A stretch of 64,000 nucleotides of DNA, taken from contig OZ231126.1 of assembly GCA_965153355.1 (NCBI GenBank), positions 103,726,001 through 103,790,000 on the forward strand, read 5' to 3'. Source of the DNA: Flaccisagitta enflata. Taxonomy: Eukaryota > Chaetognatha > Sagittoidea > Aphragmophora. Shown here one piece after another: positions 47,777 through 60,600 of the stretch. The notes beneath the pieces were generated by a model, which had not been told where the DNA came from, searched no databases, and saw only the letters and a program-made list of their open reading frames with translations. The stretch's first letter is position 1. Every line of letters begins with the position of its first letter. The translations under genes and the position numbers were made by a program.

Positions 47777-49305
47777 TCATCCTTCTGTATCCTCTTCGGC
47801 CATCCAACGGATAGCCATGTATCTTTCGAAGGCGGGTCCACCGGCATCGGGGCCGATATCATCGCAATTGAGGCAGGTATCATGACAATACTTGAACCAC
47901 CAGCCAGCTTTATGACGTTTAGCGCAATTACTACTCCACATGTCAAGATCCATGTCGGGAGTGGAAAATGGAAGCCCGTTATGGTTATCGAGGCCGTTGC
48001 CCGTCGTCTCGGGGTCTGGATATGATTCAACTCTTGTCCCGATGTGAAGTTGGTATCCTGATATACATATGATCATAATGGAAAATTACAATTTGAATGC
48101 ATCTTGCCACTTGAGCTTAAAATGATACAGAATCACGGCAGGTTCACACTTGTTACACATAGTACAAAGCTCAGTCATATACATAAACTCTTTTCAGTTT
48201 TTAAGGACCAGTACAATTTTTCTGAGCTGGGATGTCCTTAAGTTTTTGCAAACTTCAGGATGAAATGTTCTTAGCATGTCCTTTTTTTCTATGATTTTCT
48301 TAGAATTATATTATGCTCACCGGAATAACTTATGTACAGTATGAGTTAATACAAATTGAATATCATAGCCACTACTTTAAAACAAAAAAATATGTTATTA
48401 TACAAAAAATATTGTAAATTTTTATAGCTAAGATAATTTCATCTTGAACTTGTAAATCTAAAAAAAATTTTTACAAATCTGAGGCTGGGCTTTGTCCTTA
48501 AGATGTCCATAATTTTTGGCAAAATTTCAGTCTTGATGTCCTTATAAACTTTGTCCTTACTCAATAAAGGGAGTGTACATGAAACGTGTATCATTTGATT
48601 GCTTCTTGAAAATCACTGAATACTCATTTGAAACCTTTTGTGACGGATCCAATCCTGAAATTGTTGTAAATGATGAGGCGAAAAGGACTCTTGTTGGACA
48701 ACATTCCAATCAGCAGCTGCCATTTACCAGTAGACGTTATTTTGTGCAACTTTTCAAGGGCTTCCCAGTAATGAGTACCATTCAGATCAGGACTGCCAAA
48801 ACCTTTCTTCGTGTAATCTTCCCACTTTTTGTTCTTGAAGTCGTCCGTTTCACCGACTTTGTAATGTTGAATCAATTGCCAGCCCTTGCCCAGCCCAGGA
48901 ATGTCGGCCTCCTTCAGAGCATCTTTCAGACGAATCAGCGACTCTGTAGCGAGAGATATCATGTAACTAATCAAGTCTGTTCAGCAGAAATATGCCTTAT
49001 TTCATGTTACTTATCCCATTACTCAAGACATCGAAATCATGAAAAAAAATTTCATTAACACAATAAAAACGTTAATTTAACACTTATACGGCGGCGATGG
49101 CTAACATGACTTCAATCAGGTTTTAAAAGAAATAATCATATGCTGCATGGTTATAATCATATGCTGCATGGTTATAGTCTTCATCGTAGTAATTCATTCA
49201 TTCAATCATTCATGTCACATCATACTTACCTTGGTTGACCGCGGCACTTTCGGCGATCCCTATAAACTGGACTGCAGCCAAAGTCCAGAACAAAAGGACA
49301 ATCAT
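47777..49305 (-). CDS. Secreted fibrinogen-related domain protein, right copy
   Basis: Mirror of 1696-3209. Exons on the minus strand are 49305-49230, 48943-48635 and 48057-47777 (666 nt, 221 residues), with the same splice signals and phases. An upstream in-frame ATG at 49407 exists, but the start at 49305 gives a clean signal peptide (MIVLLFWTLAAVQ) and is the start shared with the left copy. Exon 3 translates identically to the left copy. Exon 2 lacks the duplicated five codons and has several substitutions, for example IPGLG for HPGLD. Both copies are open, suggesting selection or recent duplication. Confidence 0.85.
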
Positions 49306-49651
49306 CTTTGATCTTCTTTCTTCTTGAAGAAAAATGTGTTTTGTGAGTTCGAGTTTTCTTTTGAACTTTTCTTCTTTTTTTCGCGCGACTTGAATGTTGA
49401 GTCGCAAAACAAAGTGATGAGCTCTACTGTTTTTGTTTACAAATCTACAAGATTAGTTACGACGTTCGGATTTTGTAGCTATTGTGTGGTCGAGTACGCG
49501 ATGTGTCAAGAAGGCAATATTTTAGGCGGGAACGTTAAAAACGTTTGAAACGATAGTAACGTGAAAATTCTTTCGTATACGCATATACATACGATGATCG
49601 ATTTTTTCCCTTTCTTTCTTTCGTTCTTTTTTTCTCCTTCTTTCTTACTTT

Positions 49652-49699
<48 letters not shown>

Positions 49700-49784
49700 G
49701 GTTCGGATCGTGCGTTTGTTTGTGCGTATGTTTGTTTGTTTGTTCTCTCTTTCTCTTGTTTGTTCGCTTGTTCTTTCTGCCTTT

Positions 49785-49848
<64 letters not shown>

Positions 49849-50993
49849 TGATTCAATTGTGGGTGCGTATGTTTGTTCGTTCGTTTGTTTGTTCATTTGT
49901 TCATTTGTCCTCTCTTTCTTTCGTTCTTTCTTTTGTTCTTTCATTCTTTCTTTTGTTCTTTGTTCTTTCGTAATTTCGTTCTTTCATTCTTTCTTCCTTT
50001 CTTTCTTTCTTTCTTTGGTTCGATCGTGCGTTTGTTTGTTCGTTCGTTTGTTTGTTCGTTCGTTCTTTATTAGTCTGTTTATCCTTCGCTCTATACGTTT
50101 CTCTCGTCTCCTTTTGTTTCAGATTTAATCTGCTATGACCCAAAAATCTAACCCCCTGTTCGCTTTAGCGCGCCCATATCTAGGCTCGACAATCTGTCTT
50201 TCCAAAAAACCAATCTACGCGTTTTTCGCCCAGAGAGGAAACCTCGCTGCTATGCTCGATTGGACTGGTCTGCAGTCGCGTGACAATGACATAACACTTA
50301 TCATAACAGGTCTCGCATAATTATGCGGAGAAGTAATATGATCAATATAGGTAGTAAAGATGCCCTCAGCAGGATGAATTTGACATGGAGATAGCTAAGA
50401 CCTAGTATTCTGATGTACATGCAGAAAAGCAATGTCAGCGACTTTCCTGCAAGTAGGGCTTGATGGAGGGTGTTTAACCGAAAATGAGGCGTCAGATTAT
50501 TGCTGATTTCTACTGAAATAAAAGTGTTTTAAAGAGGTAGATGTATATCGTCCATCACTTTTGACAGATAGGACGTAAAAAAACGCTATTTATCATGTTA
50601 TGCAGTTGGTTATTGCAGGAGAGTCAGTCACGTAGAAACAAGCCCAACCGGGCAACGATGCGTCCGGACTGTGTCCTTGCGTGTATTGACTTTGAAGCTA
50701 AGTATTTATGTGACATATATGGAGATACAGATGGACAGGCAGATGAAGCGACAGAGTAGCAACGGAGGCTGTCAAAACACGTTTGCAGATCATTAGATTC
50801 AGTACAGGATCTCACTGTTGTCCAAATCAGCCAAGAACTGCAATTTTTGTACAAGTGTTACGGACGGAGATTTGACGGGATCGGACGGACCGGGACGGGA
50901 CGATGGATGGACAGACTCCTTCTTATAGAGATGCGTTCCTGACGGACGCATCTAAAAAGGGCCGCGTAAGTTGACAACAGATCAGGAAAGGAA
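49306..50993. other. Gene-free outer flank of right arm: (GAAA)n tract
   Basis: (CTTT)n with CGTTTGTTTG interruptions at 49600-50080, then unique AT-rich sequence to a short TCCG-type segment near 50865-50910. Mirror of 1-1695. Open frames across the tract are translations of the microsatellite. Confidence 0.8.
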
Positions 50994-51960
50994 GGAGAAG
51001 TCGAGTATCATCGTTAAGAAGAGAGTGTCAATCCCATATTTGGTTACCTTTTGCTAATTTGCAAAATTACGTTTTTTAGTAGATAGTCGTTTGCTTTTTC
51101 GCATTATAATGATAAATCAAACATAAATTGGTGATATACATCGCTTGGATTGAATATCGTTACATTTGTTAGGCTTTTTACAATGAGTCTTCATGTCTTT
51201 CCGCCTAATTTTGTGAGACCTGTTAAGACCCTAAAACCCCTAATTCATGATGATGCAGTTGTGTTTGTCTGTGTGGAGTGGAGGAGGATCTGGACGTCTA
51301 TGGGGGTTGTACTTGGGTGCTTCACATAGCAAAAGTTGGGAGTATCCTTCACCCTACTTAGGTAATGAGGAGCAAAATCATGAAGATGACCATTTTTCTT
51401 TTTTCAAAATTCCTTCATCTTCCGTTTTTGTTTTTGCCTTAAAGTTTCCACTGATTTCCCAGAATTCAGCAAAATCCTGTGTAGTTTTGTTACAAAAAGG
51501 ACAATTATTTGTTTTAAAAAAATCATGATGTATGAAAAAATAAACTAAAATATCAGAACACAAGTTATGAAAGAGCGAATGAAAAAGCAGAATTGCAATT
51601 CTATGAAGAGTAGAAAATTATGGAAGCTGATTCAAACAATGTCGGCACATTGTTTTATCCCACTGCATTATGCAAATTAGGTCCTTAAAAGCAATTTTCT
51701 AAAAAACAGAAGATGAACACCTATAAGTCGCGTGCGAGTCTTACATTTAGAATGACTTAGAATGACTTAGAATGACTTTTTATACTCTTATATGACCTAA
51801 AATGCCCTAAAGAAATAAAATTGATAAAAAAAGTAAAGTGTGACTGACCGACTGACCAAGACAAAGCAGTAGAGTCATGCACGCGACTAAAAAGAAAAAT
51901 AAGCAATGATAAGAAAGCTGAGAAGAATAGATGATAGTCGTGGTAGATAAACAATTTTTT
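50994..51960. other. Unpaired single-copy flank with repeat fragments
   Basis: AT-rich. A 60-base segment at about 51303-51365 (ACTTGGGTGCTTCACATAGC...) recurs at 60520-60585. Bases 51720-51895 start with TATAAGTCGCGTGCGAG, hold a GACTTAGAAT 10-bp tandem and end near a GCACGCGACT box; a related copy is at 52968-53095. No gene is recognised. Confidence 0.55.
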
Positions 51961-51989
51961 TTAAGTGAAAGTGACTAGCTAATGCATTA

Positions 51990-52431
<442 letters not shown>

Positions 52432-52446
52432 ACAAAACAAAGAGAA

Positions 52447-52655
52447 CAAGGCCGGATACACGGCTACTCCAGTCACATGTGGGTGGGCAAGGGCCATATT
52501 ACAGGTTACTTGATCATTTGAGCAGGAGCAGTGAGGCCAAAAACCACAAAAACCCAAAAACAGTAAAGTGTGATAGATGGACGGACGGACTGACGGACCA
52601 ACTGACCGACAGACAGACAGATAAAGCAGGTTGTAGTCGCGTAGCACGCAACTAA
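52447..52655. repeat. Dispersed ~200-bp repeat, GGCCGGATACACGGC type
   Basis: Begins AACAAGGCCGGATACACGGC, has a GGACGGACGGAC core and ends TAGCACGCAACTAAAA. Other copies lie at 63768-63912, 26262-26390 and, inverted, 23935-24050. The conserved ends suggest a SINE or MITE family. Confidence 0.75.
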
Positions 52656-53095
52656 AATAATAAGAAATAAAATGAAGAGAGGGGAAGAAATGAAGGGAGA
52701 GAAAGAAACAAAAAGATAGTGAAAGAAACAAGAGAGTGAAAGAGAAAAGACCCTAACTGATAGAGAAAGAGAAAGACATGCTTAAACAAACATCAACAAA
52801 GACAAAATGTTTTTTATAAATGCAGTGCATATTCAAAGTTTGATCTTTAACTACTTTAAGGTATTAGGTTCCAATTTTTAAATCTTTAACACATGAAAAT
52901 ATAGTTGAAGAAATTTCTTTTTAAAAAAACTTAGGCTTTTCCTTTTAAAACTTTTAAGACAAGGCCAACACCTATAAGTCGCGTGCGAGACTCACTTACA
53001 GATTGACTTAGAATGACTTAGAATGACTTAGAATGACTTAGTTTACCCTAAAATGACTTAAAATGACTTAAAGAAATAAAATTGATAAAAAAAGT

Positions 53096-54307
53096 AACAA
53101 GTCATCCAAGGATCGCACATGGTCGGCGGTACCCGATGCCCCGCTTGGAGTGATTAGCTGAAGAAGTGGAGTGAGAAGGGCAGCGGCCCTAAAGGGCCGA
53201 TGTCCTGTAGGACACAGGGGTGAATTTCCATACATATTAGCAGATCTTACAAATTATCTGTCTGCAAAACGTGACGCCTTCATCCTTGTTGAAACCCCAA
53301 ACTCTAGTGACCACATGACACATTTTGACAAGGAACTTCTGTTTACATTCTCATCATACCGTTTCCTGATTTAAGTTGCGTAATGATTTACAGTAAGAAC
53401 CAAATCTAAGCAATGTTTACATCAAGCAAGTACCCGTGCTACAGTTGCACGCAACCAAACACACACACATGCACATGCAGACAAACACACAACAGAAAAG
53501 TGCAATGCTAATATAACAAGTGACTACATGACGCATTTTGACAAGGAACTTCTGTTTACATTTTCATCATACAGTGGAAACCCGATATAACGGTTTTGAA
53601 GGGACTAGGGAATTTTGGTTGTTAAAACCGAATGTTGTTAAATCAAAATACTATTTTTTGGTGATTTTTTTTGAAAATAAGTGAAGTAAAATCAAGTAAG
53701 CGTATATATGTGCTGAATGAATTGCAGTGGTTAGCCATTTATGCAATAAGCAAACAGAGCAAGAGATTTACTGATGCAGTCTTGATACGCCTATTTTGAT
53801 ATATTCAAGATACATTATTGCATATAAAATGTTTAGCTGGTCAAAAAGTGCAGTTGAGCTTCACTAGAGCGCATGCCAGGGGACTTGGCCAAATTATGTC
53901 TTAAAGTGAGTAGTGCTCTCCTGTATTGTGATACTTATGTAAAATTTAAGGTAAAAAACAAATTTCTTAACAAAAATGATAAAAAATATTCATTTTTATT
54001 TCATTATTTTTGTATTTCTTTTATTTTTATTCCCTAAACATGTTTGAATTTTTTATTCAAACTTTTTTAGTTTTTGTGATATTAAATGTTGGCTGCAGAG
54101 ATTAGGTATCGAGACCCGGCAATCCGTGTATCGGTGCGGTCAAATGGGATAACGGATAACGGAAAATTCACCATGAAAACCGATCGCTCCTCGTCTTCCT
54201 TCTTCTTCCTCCTCTTCCTCCCTCTTCCTCTCCTCCTCCTTTCCTTTCTTCCTCCTCCACTCTTCTATTCTTCCAAGATCCTTTGTTTCTTAAAGTCGAT
54301 CTGATAC

Positions 54308-54310
<3 letters not shown>
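53096..54310. other. Repeat-rich segment, hairpin box and pogo-like end
   Basis: A GGGCAGCGGCCCT...GTCCTGTAGGACACAGG box lies at 53177-53220. A 50-base direct repeat containing CATTTTGACAAGGAACTTCT occurs at 53320-53370 and 53530-53570. A pogo-like terminus (CAGTGGAAACCCGATATAACGG) starts near 53573 without a visible second end. The rest is AT-rich with no gene. Confidence 0.6.

Positions 54311-54311
<1 letters not shown>

Positions 54312-54376
<65 letters not shown>
54312..54376. repeat. (CT)n microsatellite
   Basis: About 32 CT units. No gene is visible in the adjoining 54380-55500, which instead carries direct repeats: AGCTGTCAAGGTTGGCAAGC-type units at 54663 and 55147, and AATCAAGATAAGCCCGTT-type units at 54914 and 55094. 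Confidence 0.9.
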
Positions 54377-54380
<4 letters not shown>

Positions 54381-55506
54381 CTCTCTTTTCTGTTGACAGT
54401 GTTTTGGCGAATGTATATCAGGCACAATTCGCGGTCTTCCAGGCGGAGCATGAGTAAAATAAGCCATTTTCAAAATCAAATAAGTATAGCATATCTATAC
54501 ATCATTGTGAAGGTAATACTTTACTATATATGAATTCGCCACTGGAATTTGTTAGCAGGGTCAAATCTTCATGTAAATTAGGCTATAATGACAAAATATA
54601 AAATTTCCCTTAATTTCAAAATTTAACCATTTGATGAAGTAAGATCGACCAGCAATACATGTCTAGCTGTCAAGGTTGGCAAGCTCATCATTACAAGCAA
54701 GTTGGCCATACTTAAGGGGTCACACAGACTTCAATCCTTGTTTTGTTGTTCTTGCAAGGAGATAGTTTTAAGGAACAGGAAAAATGAAACATGTAAGGGG
54801 GATCATGAAGAAGGTATGAAAAAGAAACATATTTTGCATTCAAAATAAATTGATCTTTAAGAAGGCATGAAAAGAGGCATGTTTAGCATTCCAGTTAAAT
54901 CCATCTTTGCCAATCAAGATAAGCCCGTTCTAACCACGCGGGGTTCATGCCTAAGATTTGCTTAGGTATGTCTAGCCCTCAAGATTGGCTGGACCTTCAA
55001 GTAATGCCCATTGTCCACCACGCGGGGTTCTGCCTTGGACTTGGTTACTATTTTGTATGAACATCTGCAAGTAAGTTGAGCCCATGTTTTCCAATCAAGA
55101 TCAGCCCGTTTTAACCATGCGAGGTTCATGCCATTTGGAACATGTCTAGCTGTCAAGGTTGGCAAGCTCATCATTACAAGCAAGTTGTCCATACTTAAGG
55201 GGTCACACAGAATATTTAATTCTTGTTTTGTTGTACTTACAAGGAGAGAGTTTTAGGGAATAGGAAAATAGGGGCATTTTTTCAAAATCTTTTTCTTGAA
55301 AGGGTGATTTTCTTCTGTATCAAAGGAAAAATGATTGAATAGTCATTAAGTTGCAGGTTGTCAGATTTGTAGAGAAACTTTACTGTGACCTTATCAAATC
55401 ATATAAATGAGGAAATGAAATATTTCTTACTTTTAACAATGAAAGACATTTTTTTTGAAAACTGTGTAAAGCATGAGGATCAGTGACAGAAAAGATAAAA
55501 GAAACA

Positions 55507-58500
55507 TTATTTGTCCTCTACAATAGAAACAGCAGCATGATCAGTATAATAAGGCCAATGTAAACGATCAACAACGTATCTCTTGTTTGATCTAGCAAAT
55601 GCATAATCAAGCAGACTGCCACTTTCATGAGTAGCATGTTGTACTAATTGAACAAATCCACGTGATAATATCCATGAAATAATTGGATGTGACACAGTAT
55701 TGGCAAGAAAATCTATGTTAAAATCTCCAACAATGTAACAACAGTCATTGTCACCAACCAACTTCTCCAAATTGTCTATGAATGAAACAGTTTCGGCCCC
55801 TTGTGATCTAAAAATACTGATAACATGACAGCAATCACTTGAAAACTTTGTCATTTGAAATAGGTTAACATTAACTTCACCAGTCAATCTGAATCCTTGT
55901 TTAAAGTAATTTGCGACTCCCTTACCCTTTCCATGATTTGTAAGATGGAGGCTAAAACCTTCAATATTCAAATGATCATTAATGTAATTATCAGAGCACC
56001 AAGTTTCTTGAAGACAAATCATTTGACAGGTTTTCACTAAAAAATCATTACGGAGATCATCAATGTGTTTAGGCAAAGAACGGATGTTGAGACTATTTAT
56101 AAAAGTAAAGCTTCTTGTTCTCATTTCAATGTCATTATTAGAAATACTTTTAAGCCTTTCAAGCTCCTGAATGGCTATAGGGGATGGATATATTTTCTTT
56201 CTTGGTATTTGATCAATAATAAACAATTGGCTAAGAGCTTGAACACGACTTAACATTACATAAGCTTGAGCAGGTTCCATAACCTTCTGCAGATCCAAAA
56301 CAAGGGGATCTGGCTTACAAACAGTGGCTCCTTGCATTTTGTGAGCCGTGCAAGCAAAGCTCAGCTTCAAAGGAAACTGTACTGCAGTAAGCATTTGGTC
56401 ATTTGTCTGCTTTTTAGACATGCTAAAATTAAATTCAGAAGGGAGACAATAGGCTGAGTCTGAAACATTAGGGGGTATTTTGAGCATTTTCAAAGCTGTG
56501 TCACAGTTGTAAAAATGCAACCACATTGACGATTTTTGGTGTACATCCTCCTGAACATTATACTTTGACTTGCACGGAATTTTTGGGCTGAACTGCCTAC
56601 AAAATGACCAATTTACCCCTTTTACCTACCACTACCTTGTCAAATATGGATTTTTGAAGCTTGACAACCCCAAATCTATCATCAATATATCCAAAAAATG
56701 AATTTTCCCACGGAATCCTGAACTTGGGTTATGCTTATTAGATGTTACCTAAGGGATTTGGGCTAAAAAAATCCAAATCCACCAGCTTGTTTTTTCCTAA
56801 TATTGTCCTCAAGCCAACTCCACTACTTTTTGACCAAATTTGCATAAATATCGTATATTACTTCCAATTGAGTTTTTTGCAGTCAAATTCTATAATCTAT
56901 GTCCAAAAACTCTTTCGATCCACTCATCAGCACTTCAGCTAAGGAGCCGACTCAAAAATTGCTACCTTACTCAACCTCTAGGCTCAGAACGAGATCTTAT
57001 GTCTTCCTAGTTCTACCTTATCAGCGTGAGAGGTCGCGAGGGGCGTTGTCTCCTGTCTGCCGAGTCACCGCGTTCTCTCCGAGCTTTAATTTTGAAAAAC
57101 TGATCTGAAACCATCAGAAACTGAGAAAAAGAGAACTTAGAATGCTGAAAAACAAGATTGGGGCCATTTGCTAGACATACTAGGCCCAAAACAGGTCAAA
57201 AATGACTTGAAAAACCCCTATTTTGCTCTTATTTTGAGAAGGTTCAAATTAAGGAGAATTTAAGCCTTATTTGGTGGATTTTTCTCAAATTTTGGGTTCT
57301 ATGAATGGTTTTAAAGGTATTTTTAACTTGTTCGCATGTTAGCATGTTTACCTAGTCAAAAAAAAAACAAACAAGCCAAAAAATGCAGGTTTGATACTAT
57401 CCAGATTCTCTTATAAGAAGGGAGACAATAGGCTGAGTCTGAAACATTAGGGGTATTTTGAGCATTTTCAAAGCTGTGTCACAGTTGTAAAAATGCAACC
57501 ATATTGATGATTTTTGGTGTACATCCTCCTTGAACATTATACTTTGACTAAAAAATGGAATTTTGGGCTGAACTGCCTACAAATGACCAATTTACCCCTT
57601 TTACCTAGCACTTACTTGTCAAATATGGATTTTTGAAGCTTGACAACCCCAAATCTATCATCAATATATCCAAAAATGAATTTTCCCTAAGGTATCCTGA
57701 ACTTGGGTTATGCTTATTAGATGTTACTTAAGGGATTTGGGCTAGAAAAATCCAAATCCACCAGTTTGTTTTTTCCTGATATTGTCCTCAAGCCAACTCC
57801 ACTACTTTTTGACCAAATTTGCATAAATATCGTATAATACTTCCAATTGAGTTTTTTGCAGTCAAATTCTATAACCTAAGTCCAAAAACTCTTTCAATTC
57901 ACTCATCAGCACTTCAGCTAAGGAGCCGACTCAAAAATTGCTACCTTACTCAACCTCTAGGCTCAGAACGAGATCTTATGTTTTCCTAGTTCTAACTTAT
58001 CAGCGTGAGAGGTCGCGAGGGGCGTTGTCTCCTGTCTTCAATTTTTTCAATAGGAGTCACAGGAATGCCAGGAAACTTTTCCTGAAGATGAGCACAGTTT
58101 TTTCGTTTATTTTTTCCAACCTTTTCATTCTTAAAATGGACCAAAACATTTTTTATAATATCATTCTTTGAAAATTGAAAACCAACTACTTCTCCCATTG
58201 CACCATTAGTAAGTGAATCAATAACATCTACATTGTAAGTCAACATAACTTTTGCACCAACTTTCAGTTTCAGCAATTTTTGAAGTGGTGTATTAGAAAT
58301 TGAATCATCACTATTCATCCTTGCATTGACTTCCTTTTGAGCAGCACTTTTAACTAAAGCAGGAATTTCATAAAGCTTTGTATTAATCGCTTCAAGACTA
58401 CTTTCATTTATCATATTTACATCTCGATTTAAGCTTGTAACATAAAGAGCATTCTTGGGGATATCACCATGGTTTAATGGTCTTACTCTTTGTTCAAGTA

Positions 58501-58816
58501 GTTCATAATCTTTGTCAGTTTGAGAGCCAGTTCTGATTCTATTTAGGACCTCAGCATAATCAAAATCTTCCCCTTGTCTATGGTTTGTTCTCAATTGAAG
58601 GGCTCTAAATGTGCTCCAAAGAGATTCAATGTAAAAAGATGCATGATATTCTTTAGAACGGGGTAATTCAAATATGTACTTGCCCATAACAGGTCTCAAT
58701 TGTAGAGGGTCTCCAAACATAACTATAGAACAACCTCCAAACAATTCATTAGGTTTTTCTAATAGCTCTCTCAAACGAAGATCCATCTGATAAAGGTTGA
58801 TGTCGAGCTTCGGCAT
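55507..58816 (-). mobile_element. 5'-truncated Helentron: Pif1 helicase plus EEP endonuclease, interrupted
   Basis: On the minus strand, 58816-58037 encodes the middle of a Pif1-family helicase (MDLRLRELLEKPNELFGG, FGDPLQLRPV, LRTNHRQ, VGAKVMLTYNVDVIDSLTNGAMG). After the nested insertion, 56436-55507 gives the helicase C-terminus ([28 protein letters not shown]) followed by an exonuclease/endonuclease/phosphatase domain with all core motifs: QETW, GDFNID, LLDYAFA, TDHAAVS. Helicase followed by such an endonuclease is the signature of Helentron-type rolling-circle transposons. The Rep nuclease and the Walker A part of the helicase, expected beyond 58816, are absent, so the copy is truncated and cannot move itself. 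Confidence 0.88.
56437..58036. mobile_element. 1.6-kb nested insertion in the Helentron helicase, TTC target duplication
   Basis: Ends read AGAAGGGAGACAAT on the left and GTTGTCTCCTGTC(T) on the right, an imperfect terminal inverted repeat, flanked by TTC at 56434-56436 and 58037-58039. Removing the insert plus one TTC restores the helicase frame exactly (PIEKIE followed by FNFSMSKK). Inside, 56437-57058 and 57416-58036 are direct copies of about 620 bases separated by 358 bases, each bounded by the same inverted ends. No transposase is visible, so it is a non-autonomous dimer. The 3-bp duplication fits CACTA- or PIF-like elements, but the termini match neither clearly. Confidence 0.8.
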
Positions 58817-59400
58817 GCGAGGGAAAGGGTGAAAGGGTCAATCTTCAAATCAAATGAACATGATGAATATGTGGTATCATCAAAAGTTCTTGATACATGT
58901 ACTTTGATAAGACAGCTGAATTTTCTTATCTAATAAGTCGATCGTTACATTTCTACATCAAAGACAGGGACTATTTGAATTTTATGGGCAGCTGTTCTCA
59001 TGAAAATCGTGAACAAAATAGCAATCTGAACTGCAGAGCCAGCTTTCTGCAGCAGAAATTCTGCTTCTCATTTCACGTTCGAGCAGACAGAACGACGAGG
59101 TTACGATCATTGCTGGTTGGCGATAAAAAATAAATACACATCTCGAAGAATAAATACGCTTTTCAAAGAAGCGAATCTGTTCTCTGACTCAAAGCATCAT
59201 CGACATTCGTCGTCGTGTAGACATCTCGTTTCAGCGGATGTGCTTTGATACATTGACGTTTCAGACCGTTGGTAACTTGGACTTGGTGTTAATCATTGGA
59301 ATCTACGCACCGCCTCGGCTAAATTAAAAGCGTCACTCGGCGATCGGCGCACCCGGTTTCACCATGATCATGTATCTTTCCTTGTCTTCAGTCAATTTTA
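58817..59400. other. Unassigned sequence
   Basis: Short open frames only (58897-59133). I see no domain, splice-supported exon or repeat. Confidence 0.4.
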
Positions 59401-59424
59401 AGAGGTCTTAGTGAGGGGGCAGCC

Positions 59425-60125
59425 GAGAGCGAGGGGGAAGCCGAGAGTAGGGGGAAAGCCAAGAGCGACCTTTTAGGGGGAAGCCGAGAGCGAGGGTCGA
59501 GTGGGAAGCTGAGAGCGAGGGGGAAACTAAAAGCTAAGGGGGAAGCTGAGAGCCAGGGGGAAACAGAGTGAGGGGGAAACAGACCAAGGCGAAGCTGAGA
59601 GTGAGGGGGAAGCTGAAAGCAAGGGGGAAGCTGAGAGCGAGGGGAAGCTGAGAGCGAGGGGGAAGCTGAGAGTGACTTGAAGCTGAGAGCAAGGGGGAAG
59701 CTGAGAGCGAGGGGGAAGCTGAGAGCGAGGGGGAAGCTGAGAGCGAGGGGGAAGCTGAGAGCGAGGGGGAAGCTGAGAGCGAGGGGGAAGCTGAGCGAGG
59801 GGGAAGCTGAGAACGAGGGTGAAGCTGAGAGCGAGGGGGAAGCTGATGAGCGAGGAGCTTGAGAGCGAGGGGCAGCTGATTGGAGGGAAGCTGAGAGCGA
59901 GGAGGAAGCTGAGAGCGAGGAGGAAGCTGAGAGCGAGGAGGAAGCTGAGAGCGAGGAGGAAGCTGAGAGCGAGGAGGAAGCTGAGAGCAAGGTGGAAGCT
60001 GAGAGTGAGGGGGGAGGCTGAGAGTGAGAGGGAGGCTGAAAGTGAGGGGGAAGGTGAGAGTGTGGGGGAAGCTGAGAGCGAAGTAGAAGCTGAGAGCGAG
60101 GGGGAAGCTGAGAACAAACAAGAAG
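59425..60125. repeat. 18-bp minisatellite (GGGGGAAGCTGAGAGCGA)
   Basis: About 38 units. Two subfamilies are visible, GGGGGAAGCTGAGAGCGA (59480-59830) and GAGGAAGCTGAGAGCGAG (59890-59990). Because the unit is 18 bases, five frames stay open on the two strands and none can be claimed as coding. Tails at 60125-60240 repeat GTGAGGGGAAATGAGAGCAAA, about 50 bases apart. Confidence 0.95.
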
Positions 60126-60239
60126 AAAAGGAGAGTGAGGGGAAATGAGAGCAAAGGAATGTGAGGGGAAATGAGAGCAAAGAAAAGCCCAGGGTAAACT
60201 AGAGCAAAGGAAAGTGAGGGGAAATGAGAGCAAAATATC

Positions 60240-60600
60240 TAGGTTGCTCTCTCATCCAACTCTGATTCTCGTTCTTTATGTCTCACAGCATCAACCAACA
60301 GTCACCAAAAATGTTCGTCAGCAACCCCTGTACATCGCGGCTCGTCATGAGAAAGTTTAACTTCAGTTGCAGTCATCTGGGGCTCAAGATTGAAGCATCT
60401 GTCAGCAGTCCTAATTCTATTCAGCCTGACGCAGTGCCAGGTGTGTCAATTTTGTGTTTGACATGTCAATGCTTTGTCTAGTCTTGAGCGGGAATATTAA
60501 TATGCATAATGTCTTATAGGCTACTTGGGTGCTTTACATAACAAAAGTTGGTTGTTTCTTTTCACCCTTTTTACCTAATATAGAGTAGTCAATCTTTAAA
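60240..60600. other. Possible unique exon and repeat fragment
   Basis: Bases 60289-60440 are flanked by CTCACAG and CAG|GTGTGT and could be an exon, but the product is not recognisable in any frame. Bases 60520-60585 share a repeat with 51303-51365. Confidence 0.3.

Larger units (their letters stand above)
25158..50993 (-). repeat. Right arm of giant inverted repeat
   Basis: Reverse-complement partner of 1-25078. It carries the same genes in the same outward order on the opposite strand. Private differences include a 7-base loss and a 16-base duplication in the zinc-finger gene, a nonsense codon in the PC4-like gene, a frameshift in the polyglutamine gene and a destroyed intron donor in the polymerase. 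It lacks other lesions that are private to the left arm. Past 50993 no pairing is possible because the left partner lies outside the window. Confidence 0.97.

Noticed and set aside
53171-53374. ORF with NSSDHMTHFDKELLFTFSSYR as a polymerase fragment
   Set aside because: The resemblance to the polymerase N-terminus is a few residues only, and the segment recurs as a noncoding direct repeat at 53530.
57416-58036. Long terminal repeat retrotransposon (620-bp direct repeats flanking 358 bp)
   Set aside because: Ends are not TG...CA, no primer-binding or polypurine tract was seen, each copy has inverted ends, and the interior is too short.
56437-58036. Intron of the Helentron helicase
   Set aside because: On the coding strand the segment begins GACAGG and ends CTTCT, without GT or GC donor or AG acceptor, and it is flanked by a TTC duplication.
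59388-60233. Several 200-280-residue Pro/Ser/Leu and Lys/Arg/Glu frames
   Set aside because: The 18-bp minisatellite leaves five frames open at once, so none has specific support.
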